A DNA stretch of 64,000 nt from NCBI RefSeq assembly GCF_030463565.1, contig NC_134662.1, forward strand, positions 5,185,001-5,249,000, given 5' to 3'. Positions 24,480-40,791 of the stretch are shown here, piece by piece; position 1 is the stretch's first letter, and every line of letters starts with the position of its first letter. This DNA is from Pelecanus crispus. Taxonomy: Eukaryota > Chordata > Aves > Pelecaniformes > Pelecanidae. The position numbers and the translations under genes are program-made. The notes under the pieces were generated by a model that was not told the origin of the DNA, ran no database searches, and saw only the letters and a list, made by a program, of their open reading frames with translations.

Positions 24480-24880
24480 CGATGGTTTCACGCCCAGAGG
24501 AGTCAGGAGGATGAGGAGGGCTGGCACTGGTGCAGGGCTGTCCCCTCGCACGCAGCCCCCGTGCCAGCACGGTGTTCAGCAGCCGCACGGGGTCTGGGTG
24601 GGAGAAGCAGCAATGGGAGATGCTGAATTGAGAAGCGTTTCCATGGTGACCCAGCCAGGGGAACCCCCCCCCGAGCTGGGGAGCTCGGGCCAAAGGAGCG
24701 GGGAGGGCAGAGCGTGCGGCAGGCCCGTGGCGAGAGGCGACGGGCACGCTCGGGCACGGCGGGGCACGAGGCAGCGGCCGTGCTTGGGCCGGTTCTTGCG
24801 GAGCACAGGCAGGGAAGCGTGCGAGCGCCTGCTCGGGGACCGGCGGGCAGAGCCACCACGGAGGAGGGTGGGTTTACAGC
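24480..24880. promoter_or_regulatory. CpG-dense patch without an assigned gene
   Basis: CpG dinucleotides become frequent here, especially from 24700 to 24860, in contrast to the flanks on both sides. The nearest genes both end towards this interval, so it is not the promoter of either. It could mark an unannotated non-coding RNA promoter, an enhancer or simply local GC drift. Confidence 0.35.
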
Positions 24881-26109
24881 CAAGACGCAATCTAGGCTGC
24901 GATGAGGAGGAAGTCCTTATATTCCTAGGGGATCCCAAAGGTTTATGACAATGCTTAGCAACCCCAGAATGGAATATCCTACTTGGGGGGCAGTACTGAC
25001 AGCACGTACAGGAGCGTCACCCAGTGTCCTCTGGCCCCGGGCAAGATGTAAATTCCTAATCTGGGAATTTAAGGCATCTTCCTACATCCCAACTAGCACA
25101 GCAACCTCTTTTTCTACTCGGCCACTCCCAAAACTGGTTATCTGAAACAAGAACATCTCGTCAACACTACAGAGAGCTCTCATTTCCAGCACGTGTCCTA
25201 CCCTCACAGAGAAGGCTGCTCAAGAAAGGCAGGCGATGTATTAAAAGGAATTTTGAATAAAGCTTCAAGACAAGAGCCTTGATCAAACCCCACATGTCAC
25301 ATTGTGCTGGAAGGAGGCGAACTGAGAAACCCCCACCAGGCTGAAGCAAAGAGACTTCAGACAGCAGGTTAAGAAGTGTCTGCGAGAGGGAGGGGATCAA
25401 CCGGCGCTCAAAGGCAGTCTCAGCAGCCTCCCCGGGAGGGCAGGAGCAGCCTGTCCCAGAGAGGATCTCTTTTTAATCTACAGCTAACAGGCTTGTTCCA
25501 CAAATACGCACGCACGAGGCTGTGGAAGCATTTAGCATTCAGAAAGCATCAGTCTGATACAAACCTATTTGCCGCTGCTACAGCGGCTGCCGCCGGTGAC
25601 AGCGAGCTGTGCTACAAGGCAGGCTACGGAGCGCGTTCTCCCTTCCTGGAGGGCACCCAAGAGGACAAAGCGAGGAGGAACGCGTTCAGGCATCTCCGAA
25701 ACGCCAGGCGGTACCGCACCCATCTCCCCTGCCACCAGGCAGGGACCCGCGCCTCCCAAGCCCCTGTCATTGCTGTGCGTGGCCTGAAGGCACCAGGACC
25801 TGCTGTGCGTGGCCGGAGGGGTTTCCCGGAGGGAAACGCCAGCTTTCCTCTGCAAGACCTCGCTGTGCACAGACCACGCTTGAGTCAGGCAAAAGCACCA
25901 CAGAGACCGCATGCTCCCAGGAAAGGAGCTTGGCTGAGGTTGCAATGAAGGGACTGAGGGATGCAACGCCCACAAGAAGCTCAATCCTTATCCAACTCAT
26001 CTCTTGAAATAAAACCGATTTTATCTCCATGCTGTTTGCCCGCACAAGTACTGTGCCCCGCCCCTAAGATCCCACAACTCCCCCGTGTGTTGGAGAAAGT
26101 CAAACATCC

Positions 26110-27218
26110 AGTCACTTGTTGCAATAAATATTTATTTGGGCACTGACCGTAGAAACTGCTTTTGTAAGCCAGAGGACAGAAATAACAGATCTTCAGTCTC
26201 GAGTCATAGAAAGCTCTTAACATTCAAGAAGGCACTGAGGATCAAACCTGACATCAGAACAGAGCTGGCCAACCTCTGGCCCGAGCTCCTCTGGGATTTT
26301 AAGTTCCATCTCCACAGGGAAATGCAACCGTTTCTTAGGAGGGCTCAGCCCCCTCCAGCCTAACCAACCTCCTGTTCCAAACATACGTGATGCAAATCTA
26401 CACAGGGAGGCCCAGACACCTACAGAGCAGGCCCAAATATAAACCACTCTGGTTAGTCTTGGATGGTGCAAGAAACGAGGGAATCCTGCTCCTGGGGTTC
26501 TTCTGTGCCAGAAATGGTCCTTGAACTGCCTGATCGTCTGGGAAAGCAGAGTCCCAGCAGCCCCGGTCTCCAAACCATGACTCTGCTATCCCTCCGGATA
26601 GCAGCCCAGGGCTGGAGCCTGAGCCAAGGCAGACAATTGCAGGCAAGAGCATCGCTTGAACGTATAAAGCAGAATCACCCCAAGAAGACCCCAGGACCAG
26701 CCACACAATACAACCTTCCCACATGTGCCAGGAATTTTCCTCTCAGAAAACTCTGGGCTATGGCGCAGACAGGGGCTGAGCTCATTTTGTCACAGTATTT
26801 TTAGACTCTGGCTCAGGGGAGATTCTGTTGATATAAACAAGTGTGAGTGGCAAGCACCAGCCGTTGAAAGGGAAAGAGCAATGACTGAATGAAGGGGGAA
26901 GAGAGAGGGGATCTTTATTTCCCTTCACGTCACCAAGAATTCAGGTCTGGCCTCTCCTTTGCTGGAGGAAGGAAACATGCTCTTGAAAGACACTCTTCCA
27001 GGAGACTGATCCGGCCTGCCAGGAATGGCCCAAGCCAGCAGCATTGTGCAGGAAGGAAAAATAACGGAGACAGTTGATCAAAGTCTCCCTTCTCCCCTCA
27101 CCTACATTCCCCATACTCTCTAACACTGATTTCGGGTCAGAAGTGTCAACATTAAAACGTGTTAGATCCCAGTATTCCCAAAGCAGCAGCAACGTCAGGG
27201 CAGATGGAGCCAAGCAAG
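26110..27218 (-). other. DDX49: DDX49 3' UTR (inferred)
   Basis: This is sequence downstream of the DDX49 stop on the minus strand, reaching the minus-strand AATAAA at 26131-26136. About 1.1 kb; no further exon or splice signal is required. The extent rests on that single hexamer. Confidence 0.55.
26123..26136 (-). terminator. DDX49: palindromic polyadenylation signal at the DDX49 3' end
   Basis: AATAAATATTTATT is a perfect 14-base palindrome, giving the AATAAA hexamer on both strands. On the minus strand it is the first canonical signal after the DDX49 stop. The minus-strand downstream sequence carries GT-rich stretches (ggatgtttgac). The plus-strand copy could end transcription coming from the HOMER3 side. 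Confidence 0.6.
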
Positions 27219-30200
27219 TCAGGCCAAAGGATGCTGTTTCTCTTCCATAGCATGCAGTTTGTTCCGCCGCTCCATCTTCTTCTGCAGTTTCCTCTTCAGC
27301 TGCAGTTGCTTTTTCTTCTGCAGCGTCTGCTGGACCTTCTCACGGCATTGCTTGTTTTTCTTCCTGATCTTGGCTAGCTCTGCCTTCCTTTTTGCCTCCA
27401 GATCTGGATCCTGCAATGGCAAATGCCGGGACACTAGTGACATGCATAGGGACAGCGCCAGCCCCTTTGCCATTCCTAGATGCCCACGCCGCCTTCTAGC
27501 CTGTGACTGAGTAGGCTGCAAAAGTCAGCCACTACTCCAATGCACTTTTTATTATCAGTCACCCTTTAAGACAGAACTTCACCACCCTGAAGGGAAGTGA
27601 GGTGGACACACCACAGCAGTGAGGAGGAACTGTCATTCCTCTTCCACATCGATGGCGTTATCCTAGCTATTGATCAAAGTCGTTTATATAGCAGCAACCC
27701 TCACCTTCCCTTCCAGGATCATTTGTTTCCGCTTATTTACTTCTTTCTTCTCATCAAAATCCATTCCCTCCAGCTCCTGTCAAAGCAAAAATACAGCAGG
27801 GCAATCAGTAACCAAGCACTGAGTCTGACATGCAGAAAAGCAGTGCAGCTCTAAAGGGTCAGCAGAACCTCGCCAGTGTGCACACATTTGGTAGCCTGCA
27901 GATCTTCCCCTCAAAGTACCAGCCTCAACACTCAGCAGCATAAAAATGCTGCAAAAATGTGCAATAATAGACCAAACCTAGGGAAGGTAACTAAAACAAC
28001 CCTCCCCCCCGCAGGTCTATGTGCTTCCACTAGAAGAAGGAACAAAAATTCTTATTTATGTGCTCAAGAGCAAAGCTGCGTATCCAGAGCCGCATGTTAG
28101 ACTGCAACGAATCTCCTGGTTACACCCAGCTGCCCAAGATCTCCAGTCCTCTGAACAAAGGGGCTGCATGTTTGCACACTCACTATTTCACATTCCCTCC
28201 TGGTGACGTTCACTTGGGTGAGGATGTCAAGCACAGACTGCTCCTCCACAGAGAACTCCTGCAGCTTCAGTTCTGCATCAGGGCGAGACATTTACAGACC
28301 ACGGTTGGTTACAAAATCCAGGGGCAGATTCTCAACTAGTAAAAAACCCAATATGGTTCCACTGATTATCAGTGGAATTGTTGTCATATGTTACGATCGC
28401 TCTGACTTCCTCAGGCCTACAACAAAGGATTAAATCCTCCCCTCTGCCTACAATTCCCCATAGCTCAAGATGTTGCATTTATTAGGTCTACTTTCTAAAA
28501 AAAAAAAAGATGAAGTCTGAACCTATGCAAAGCAACCTGTTCTTTTTGTCCACCTCAGCATACACAGTAGCAAGGAAGTAGGGAAGAAGCTGGTTGCTTT
28601 AATAAAAAGGTAACAGAGAAAGTTCAACACGCTGGTTCTCCTCCACTAGAAATAGCAGGAAGACAAACACGTTCACGCCTGGCCCACTCAAGAGCAGAAT
28701 TTTGATTCTGCTGATGGAGATTCAAGTGCTCCTGCTCTTTTCCAAGCCTTAGCCACACAGGGAAGGGAAACCATTTTTATGCTGATGTTCTGGATCAGAC
28801 ATTCTGCACCGATGAAATCAGTACTGCGTGTACTGCAAGTTCCACAAGCACAAAGGAACATCATGATCCCACATTTTAGCAGCATTACTGGTGCTGTACT
28901 TACTGATTTCCTCCTCAATAGCATGTACAAGGTGGATGTCGTACTGCGTCACCAGTGTAATAGCTATTCCTTTCCGACCTGGATGATGAAAACACAGTGA
29001 TATATGAATCTTGACAAGCAGAGGGAGATGAAGCCTAACCCATGCCAAATTCCATCCATCCCCATGAGTCAGGCTAGCACATTATGGTGACAGGATCCTC
29101 AGAGGGGTCTGTATTTGCTCTGAAAATTCAGCTAACTATTGGTGCAGATCAGACACAAGTCAGGGTGAGCCACCATCGCAACCCTAAGGCAGGAAGCCGA
29201 GCCAGCGATCCGAGTAGATCTGGCGCTGAGAAGACTGCGCTGCAGCTGCTGTGAAGCCGCCTCGCACCCACTCAGGGCTCAGCCCCAGCACTGGGATCCC
29301 AGTTTTAGCCAGCAAACCGCACGCAGTTTTCCCTGCTCACCTGCACGGGCTGTCCGGCCAACCCGGTGAATGTAGATTTTCGGCAGGCCGGGAGTGTTGT
29401 GATTGATGACAACTTGTACCGTAGGAATGTCCAAACCTCTGGAATGCAGGGAAAGAGAACGGAAGCTGAGAAACACTATTTTAATATATGCAGTTTAAGT
29501 TCCTGTCCCTGCTTTCTTTCTCCAAGAGCCCTATACTCTCATGAATATAGCCTTTATGGGCTCTAGGGCTTATGATTCTAGGACAAACCCTCTCCTCATG
29601 CAGCTCTCCAACAGTCACAAAATGCAATGTCGCCTTGTAGCCTGCCGCTCCCTCCTAGGCCCAGAGGATACACTAAGCCTCACAGAAATCATTCTGCCAG
29701 AACACATACACACACCTGCTGCAGCAAAACAAGCCAGGATCAGAGCTACATCACGCACAAATGGGCTCCAAAACACAGCTCAGAGGTGTTCTACAACGGA
29801 AGCAAACAACCCTGTCCTACCCAGGCAGGGGGAATTTAAAGCTCTCCCCTTGCCAAACCCAGCCTAATTTCCACAGCGGTTCTGGTGCTTAAAAAGCAGG
29901 CTTAAGACCTTTGGCAACAGAGACCGCATTTTTCCCTTACCTGGCAGCAACATCAGTGGCAATGAGAATCTTAAAGATGCTGGACTTGAACTTTGCTAAA
30001 GCTGCAAATCGTTGCCGCTGCAAAGAGAAAAGCCTGTATGAGGGCTGTTGTGAGCCACAGGAGCTGTAGGATTGGGACAGGCGTCTGGCTCAGGGATGCA
30101 GCTGGAAGGATCCATCTCCCAGGGGTGTCCCGTCACTCACCTGTTTCATCATGGAATGCAGAGCTACAGAAGGAAAGCTGTATTTCCTAAGCATCATGTT

Positions 30201-32262
30201 CAAGACCTGGCAGTCCCTTGAAAGAAAACAAACAAACAAAAAATCAGAACATAACAGGGAAACGTAAAGCTGATGAATCAGGACAGAGCTGGGGTTCCTC
30301 GAGGAGCCCTCACACTACAATTACTGCAGTGCCATTAATTACTGAAGCGCTCTAACAGAGGTAGGGAACGGCACACCCACTCCACACCCACTCAGCCCAG
30401 AGAGTGACTGGATTCCCACTTGCACTCACGGGAATGTCACCAGCTCCGCGGCTCAATCCCAGTCCCTTGAACCACCCGAGGAAAGGGAACAGCCCGGTGG
30501 AGCAGACAGTGCTATATGCCCCATCCCTTTCCAGTATCCATCAGCAGGAGGAAAGGAAGGTGCAGGAAGGTAAAGCAGCTTGACCTTCTGGCGTGCAACA
30601 TTTCTGGGTGGCCCTTCAGCCCCAGACCGCTCAAAGGAAAAGGTGCTTCTCTACCAAATTTCAGAATAGACTGAGGAAGCAAATACTATCCCAGCCTAAC
30701 ACCGAATACAGCGGGAATTTAGAATCTGAACTAGAAATATAAAGGCAGCCCTATGTTAAGAGCAATCTCGAGGAACAATACCACTCACTTGCAGGTTTTG
30801 GTAAAGATAATAATAGACCAGTCTTTGTGCTCGTCCTGGAAGGTCTGGATTAAATGGACAAGGTACGCGTCCTTGACTGCTTCGGGTACAAGCAAGTAGC
30901 GCTGGTCCAATTCATCCACCGTCCGCACCCTGTCGGGAGGGGAAGGCAAACCACCAAGAAGCACCGGTTTGGCAAGTGCAGATGGAACACAAGGGAGACA
31001 GCGAGGAGACGAGATAACAGAGAGGAAACAGGATTCTTCATCTGCTCGGTGGAGTGGATGAAGACTTACTCGGACACAGCCTCCCAGAAGAACGGTCTGT
31101 TTGCAGCCAGGCTCTTCAGCTCGTTCAGCGTATCGGTTAGCGTGGCGCTGAACAGCAACGTTTGCCTGCGTGCTGGAACAGCCTCCAGAATCACCTCCAG
31201 GTCCGCAGTGAAGTCAGCACAGCCCTGCTCCAGCAACCGGTCAGCTTCATCCAAAACCTAGGCACAGCCGAAAATAAATGAGATCACCTGCGTGCATACC
31301 TACAAAGCTAAAAATCTGAAAAGCGTTAAAAAAAACCTGGAAAGCCGCCTTACCAAGAACTTCAGTTTTTTAAGGCTGAAAGTGTTGGAACTGCGGAGGT
31401 GATCTGCCAGCCTGCCGGGCGTAGCGATGACAACGTGGGGTTTACGGGAGAGCTCCAGTGCCTGCGCCACCATGTCTGCACCAAGAACCAGAGAGCCGAG
31501 TTATGGGCAACTGAACATGGACCCTAAAATCGCTTGGTCTGTAAGGCCAGAAAATGTCACTCTCCTCATTTCCACTAGCCTCCTCTGCCTTGGCCACTGC
31601 ATAATGGCTCCTCAGCACGAAGAAAACACACCGTGTGGAAGGAGAGCCTCCCCGGGAGCTCTGCTCTTTCTCAACCGTACTAGGGCCGGAGGGGAAGGGC
31701 GGACGCTCTGACCCGCGCGCAGCAGCACTCACCCAGGCCGCCCACCACCACGCAGTCCTTCAGGCCGAGGGGCTTCCCCAGGACACGGAACTGCTCGGCG
31801 ATCTGGTACGCCAGCTCCCTACCGGGGAGGAGAGAGCTGAAGCGGGGCCGGCCGCCACGGCGGGGCCTTCCAGGACCGGCTCAGCCGTCCTGGGCCCTCC
31901 CGGGGCCGCTCTGTACCTGGTGGGAGTCAGCACCAGGCAGAAGATGCCGTAGGGGTCCTCGGAGAGCACCTGCAGCACGGGCAGCACGAAGGCCGCCGTC
32001 TTCCCGCTGCCCGTCTTGGCGCAGCCCAGACAGTCGCGACCTATGAGGGAAGCAGAAGGACGGCGACCGGGAGCGGCCATTAACGGGGCAAGCGGGGACC
32101 CGGGGGGGAGCGGGGACGCGGGGGGGAGCGGGGACCGGCGCACTCACCCTGCAGCACGGGCGGGATGCAGGCGACCTGCACGGGCGTGGGCCGGCTCAGC
32201 CCCACCTGCCGCGCCTGCTCCACCAGCCACGGCGCCAGCCCCAGCGCCCGGAACTCCACCAT
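27219..32262 (-). CDS. DDX49: DEAD-box ATP-dependent RNA helicase DDX49 (complete, 13 exons)
   Basis: Minus-strand coding exons in order are 32262-32148, 32040-31917, 31818-31733, 31475-31354, 31257-31070, 30929-30789, 30216-30141, 30017-29941, 29438-29341, 28978-28904, 28272-28184, 27776-27705 and 27410-27219. Phases join without a break to give 484 residues; human DDX49 has 483. The helicase motifs are intact: Q-motif region (RPTPVQ), Walker A AKTGSGKT at 46-53, PTRELA at 78-83, TPGR at 127-130, DEAD at 152-155, SAT at 186-188, SIIIFT, ATDVAARGLD near 304-313 and [10 protein letters not shown] at 334-343. The last 60 residues are lysine-rich and basic. The family (yeast Dbp8) acts in the nucleolus in small-subunit rRNA processing; human DDX49 is also linked to mRNA export and pre-rRNA levels. 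It shares a short promoter with COPE. The start ATG gives MVEFRALGL, in line with the human start. Confidence 0.97.
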
Positions 32263-32504
32263 GCTCGGTCCCCGTCTGCAGCCGGCGCCTCCGGCCGCGC
32301 GTCACCGGGCGCGTCCGCCCCGCTCATTGGCTGCCTCCCGCTGAGCCCCGCCCAGCCTGCCTTGCTCAGCAGGCGCTTCCGGCGCTCTGTTGACGTTTCC
32401 GCCTCCTTGCGTGGCTATTGGCTGACGCGGGAGGTCTCCATGGAGACTGCGGCTCCCGGCAGCCGCCGGGGCCCAGCTGCTTCCGGAGACGTGTCTGAGG
32501 GGAA
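32263..32504. promoter_or_regulatory. bidirectional DDX49/COPE promoter
   Basis: Only 242 bases separate the two divergent start codons. The interval is CpG-rich and TATA-less. It has two ATTGG boxes (inverted CCAAT, NF-Y type) at 32326-32330 and 32417-32421, two CTTCCGG ETS-type sites at 32376-32382 and 32480-32486, a TGACGT half-CRE at 32391-32396 and CCGCCC/CCCGCCC Sp1-like boxes. This is the usual make-up of a housekeeping bidirectional promoter. Start sites cannot be fixed from sequence alone. Confidence 0.8.
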
Positions 32505-37694
<5,190 letters not shown>

Positions 37695-37981
37695 GGAGAG
37701 GGGAACGAGGCTGCGGCCCTGCTCTGTGGTACCTTGGGAACTGGGGTTGATGCGCAGAGGCTCCCTGGTAACACGGAAAAACGGCCTCTGCGAGTCGGTC
37801 TGGCTTAACTCACTGTGGCAGCGTCTTGCAATCCAGCAAGCCGGTGCTAAACCTGTACATAACGCATAGCTACTTGAATCTGGTAGCTGAAAAGCCTGTG
37901 TTCCGGCTTCCCTGGGTCCTGAACTCTGTTTAAAATGCAGTGCGAAGCAAGAGTATGCAACACTGTACCTTGAACATTCCT

Positions 37982-37987
37982 AATAAA
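37982..37987 (+). terminator. COPE: COPE polyadenylation signal (AATAAA)
   Basis: A canonical AATAAA lies 288 bases after the COPE stop and is followed by a GT-rich segment (ggatctgtgtgcc). The 3' UTR therefore runs from 37695 to about 38005. A second AATAAA at 38908 is a possible distal site. Confidence 0.8.
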
Positions 37988-38005
37988 GCCTTTTCTGGAT
38001 CTGTG

Positions 38006-40079
38006 TGCCCCTTAATTTCTGGAATTCAAGTAATTCCACTTTCAGACTGAGCCCTATCATCTGTCCCGAGGGTATGCTGTGGGAGGAGCATGAAGGTTAA
38101 TTTTAAGCATCTGCATTCAAGTACATGGATGACTCCCAAGTTACGGATGCCTGGTGACTCCTTTCAGTCTGCCTGGTGACTCCTCCTTTAACTTCAGCAT
38201 CCTCTGGAAGAAGGATGCACAGCTGTAGGGGTTACTGCTGGTGAGAGGGAAAGCTTCCCCAAAATAAAAATAATCCGATTGTAATGGGCTCAGCCTTAAG
38301 ATTAAGCTGGTGAAGTGCGGTAGCTTGCGTCCTGGAGCCAGGAACGTACACGCCGCGATACGTGTGGAAGCACGCGTGTCACCAGTCGCTTCTGAAAGCG
38401 TGGTGGTTGTTGAACCTAACATGTCGTGGAACATAAGGTGATCCAGCGCTCCGGGATTATGCTTTTCCATAGCCTCGGACTCCTGTCTGGCATTTCAGAC
38501 TGCCTCTGCCGAGCGATTGTGTTACTTCAGAGGTGCGAAGAGCAGATCTCCAAGTGGAACCCTCAGCTGGGACGGCCGGAACTCTAACATTCGAATTACC
38601 TTTTGAATTATCTTTCGGGTTGCCTTTGGGGAGAGGGAGAAGAGGGGTTTGTACTACACTGTAAATGTGTCTCACTGGCGTTTCCTTTGTGCCCACCTCG
38701 GCCCTGGCTGCTCTGAAAGGGCTCATTGTCTCCCTCCTTGGCTTGTTTAGTGAGCAGCTCTTTTCAATGAGGGGTTATTCATGGTCCGGTCTTGAATGAA
38801 TGTTTCTTTTGTGGAGCTGTCTGAGGGAGATGTGAAAGGGGCTTGTGTGCTCAGGGCGGCCATTACCCACTTGATGGGCCATGATAAATTGACTTAAAAA
38901 TGTAAACAATAAAAGCAAGTGGCATAGTAGGAGCCAGCGCTGTCAATGTGGGAATAGGGGAACATGTTGTTCGGACCTCCGAGAGGAATGAGTCTGTGTT
39001 TTCTCATCGCTGCCCCAGACCAATTAGAGAGGTTCCAGGGAACTTGAAGGCAGAATGGCTGTGGTCAGAGGAATGACTTTAAATGAGATAAAACTCATTT
39101 ATAGTTTGTCTTTTTCTTCCCCTGTCAGGCTGGTTCAAGTTACGGTTCCATGAGTGCCCGTGATGATGGTGATTATTCTCTATCTCTAGTAGTAAGGATC
39201 CCACAGCTGCAATCGAGCCGATAGTTTCGGTGCTTTAGGACACAGCCGAACCCCATTTACTCCTCCGTGGCTCAAACCAAATACCACTGCGCTGCCCCAG
39301 TGCCCCAGGTCTGAGGTTCCTGTTGTGCCTTACCATGAGACAATGTAAGCGCTGGCATTTTAGGCGAATCTTCATCTTAAACTCACGCTTCTCCTAGCAA
39401 GCCAAATGTCTGAGTGTCTGTACATGACTGGATGTATCACTTTTAATTTTAAACATACACATAATGAGATTTCTGTTCTATGAATCAGCAGCTAGCCCGA
39501 GTGCAAGCCGCCTGCCTTCTGGGGAGGCACTGGGTCCAGCCCTTCCTCAGGGGTGACCTTTTGGGACCCTGTATTTGCATTTTTCAGGTGCATCTCGTTA
39601 CTCCAGAGCTGCCTTAACTGCAACAGGTGCTGAAGCTCAGCTGTGGTGGCCGGGTGGAGATGCCCGATGGCTTTGCACTGCTGTGCTTCATGAGGAAGGG
39701 ATGGATCTCCTGCTACCTGGAGGCTTTTGCTGAGAGGTACGGAAAAAAGAGAGATCGGGAGCGTTGTTTCTCTTTGCGTATCAAACGAAAAAACATTAAA
39801 GCGTGAATGTTTAGTCAGGCATCTTGAATGGGGAGGACTGTAGGAGCTCTGTGCTGTTGGACAGCGTTGCCAAGGCCCTGTGGGTAACTTCCAGCCCCCA
39901 CGGCCACCCAAAGGGCGCACCTTGGCAGGCGCAGCAGTTTTCCGCTCTTAGATCATCGATTGTCATCTCTTGATACTGAAATATTAGTGTTTGTCTCCGG
40001 CTCTCGCTGCTGGAGCGACTCCAGCCTATTGTCACGGCTCCTTGTCCGAGAGAGCAGTCGCATTGTTGGGGGTGGGTTG

Positions 40080-40083
<4 letters not shown>
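38006..40083. other. intergenic COPE-CERS1 spacer
   Basis: No exon chain or RNA gene is visible. A direct repeat of the 13-mer gcctggtgactcc lies near 38149-38185. The part at 38750-39070 is AT-richer and holds a TGTAAACA forkhead-type site at 38901-38908 within a run of A/T-rich motifs, so it is a candidate regulatory element and no more than that. The rest is unremarkable. Confidence 0.5.

Positions 40084-40116
<33 letters not shown>
40084..40116. repeat. T33 homopolymer run
   Basis: Thirty-three thymines, about 40 bases before the minisatellite. Sequencing and assembly lengths are unreliable for such runs. Confidence 0.9.
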
Positions 40117-40117
<1 letters not shown>

Positions 40118-40158
40118 TGGGTAAGAAATTGTGATGTAACTTCATTCAGCGATTCTCC

Positions 40159-40603
40159 GTGCCGGTGAAGGGGGGGCCCCCAGGGAGCCGGTGCCGGTGA
40201 AGGGGGCCCCCCCAGGGAGCCGGTGCCGGTGAAGGGGGCCCCCCAAGGAGCCGGTGCCGGTGAAGGGGGGCCCCCCCAAGGTGCCGGTGAAGGGGGGCCC
40301 CCCAGGGAGCCGGTGCCGGTGAAGGGGGCCCCCCCAGGGAGCCGGTGCCGGTGAAGGGGGGCCCCCCCAAGGTGCCGGTGAAGGGGGGCCCCCCCAAGGT
40401 GCCGGTGAAGGGGGCCCCCCAAGGTGCCGGTGAAGGGGGCCCCCCCAGGGAGCCGGTGCCGGTGAAGGGGGCCCCCCAAGGAGCCGGTGCCGGTGAAGGG
40501 GGGCCCCCCCCAAGGTGCCGGTGAAGGGGGGCCCCCCCCAAGGTGCCGGTGAAGGGGGCCCCCCAAGGTGCCGGTGAAGGGGGGGCCCCCAAGGAGCCGG
40601 TGC
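40159..40603 (+). repeat. GC-rich minisatellite (15 units) immediately upstream of CERS1
   Basis: Fifteen tandem copies each begin gtgccggtgaag, followed by a G5-7/C5-8 palindromic core. Two unit types alternate: a long form (L, 31-33 bases), in which a ggagccg-type extension follows the core, and a short form (S, 25-28 bases) without the extra six bases. The order is LLLS LLSSS LLSSS L. Units 5-9 and 10-14 share a five-unit pattern, and units 2-4 resemble units 10-12, showing nested duplications. The last unit ends about 190 bases before the CERS1 start codon. The array is open in all minus-strand frames for long stretches, but this is an effect of composition. Confidence 0.95.
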
Positions 40604-40791
40604 TGCCCCGGCGGGGGTGGGCGGCTCCGGTCGCCCCGCAGCGGGGCCGAGCAGAGCCCGAAGGGGCCGGGCCGCGCTCGGGGGCGGGGGGGAAGCGGCT
40701 CTTAGGGCCCCGGTAACGGCGGGGAGGGGAGTCCCGTCCCCCGTCCCGCCCCGCCCGGAGCCTGCGCGGAGCCGGCGGGCAGCGGCGGGCC
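40604..40791 (+). promoter_or_regulatory. CERS1: CERS1 proximal promoter / 5' UTR CpG island
   Basis: Between the minisatellite and the CERS1 ATG lies a very GC- and CpG-rich, TATA-less segment with several CCCGCCC/GGGCGG Sp1-type boxes (for example near 40746-40757). It continues as a CpG island into exon 1. Transcription start sites cannot be placed, so part of this stretch is probably 5' UTR. Confidence 0.6.

Larger units (their letters stand above)
17800..26105. other. gene-free interval between HOMER3 and DDX49 3' ends
   Basis: I find no exon chain or recognisable protein similarity on either strand across about 8 kb. Open frames of up to about 220 codons occur in the GC-rich part, but none shows a domain, a start context or flanking splice sites. 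The stretch holds a C15/T11 tract, an A22 run, a short direct duplication of a 13-base unit near 22417-22441, an AT-rich part from 20.7 to 22.0 kb, and a CpG-dense patch near 24.5-24.9 kb. Regulatory elements or a lncRNA are possible. Confidence 0.6.

Noticed and set aside
24283-24948. 221-codon plus-strand open frame in the gene-free interval
   Set aside because: Lies in the CpG-dense patch where stops are rare by chance; Arg/Gly-rich, no motif, no splice partners.
25376-25948. 190-codon plus-strand open frame upstream of the DDX49 3' end
   Set aside because: No domain or homology that I recognise, and no ordered exon neighbours; a chance frame is more likely.
28700-28790. Possible second CR1-like segment (gatggagattcaag, ttttccaagccttag) in a DDX49 intron
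   Set aside because: Only scattered short matches in the right order; too weak to call without an alignment.
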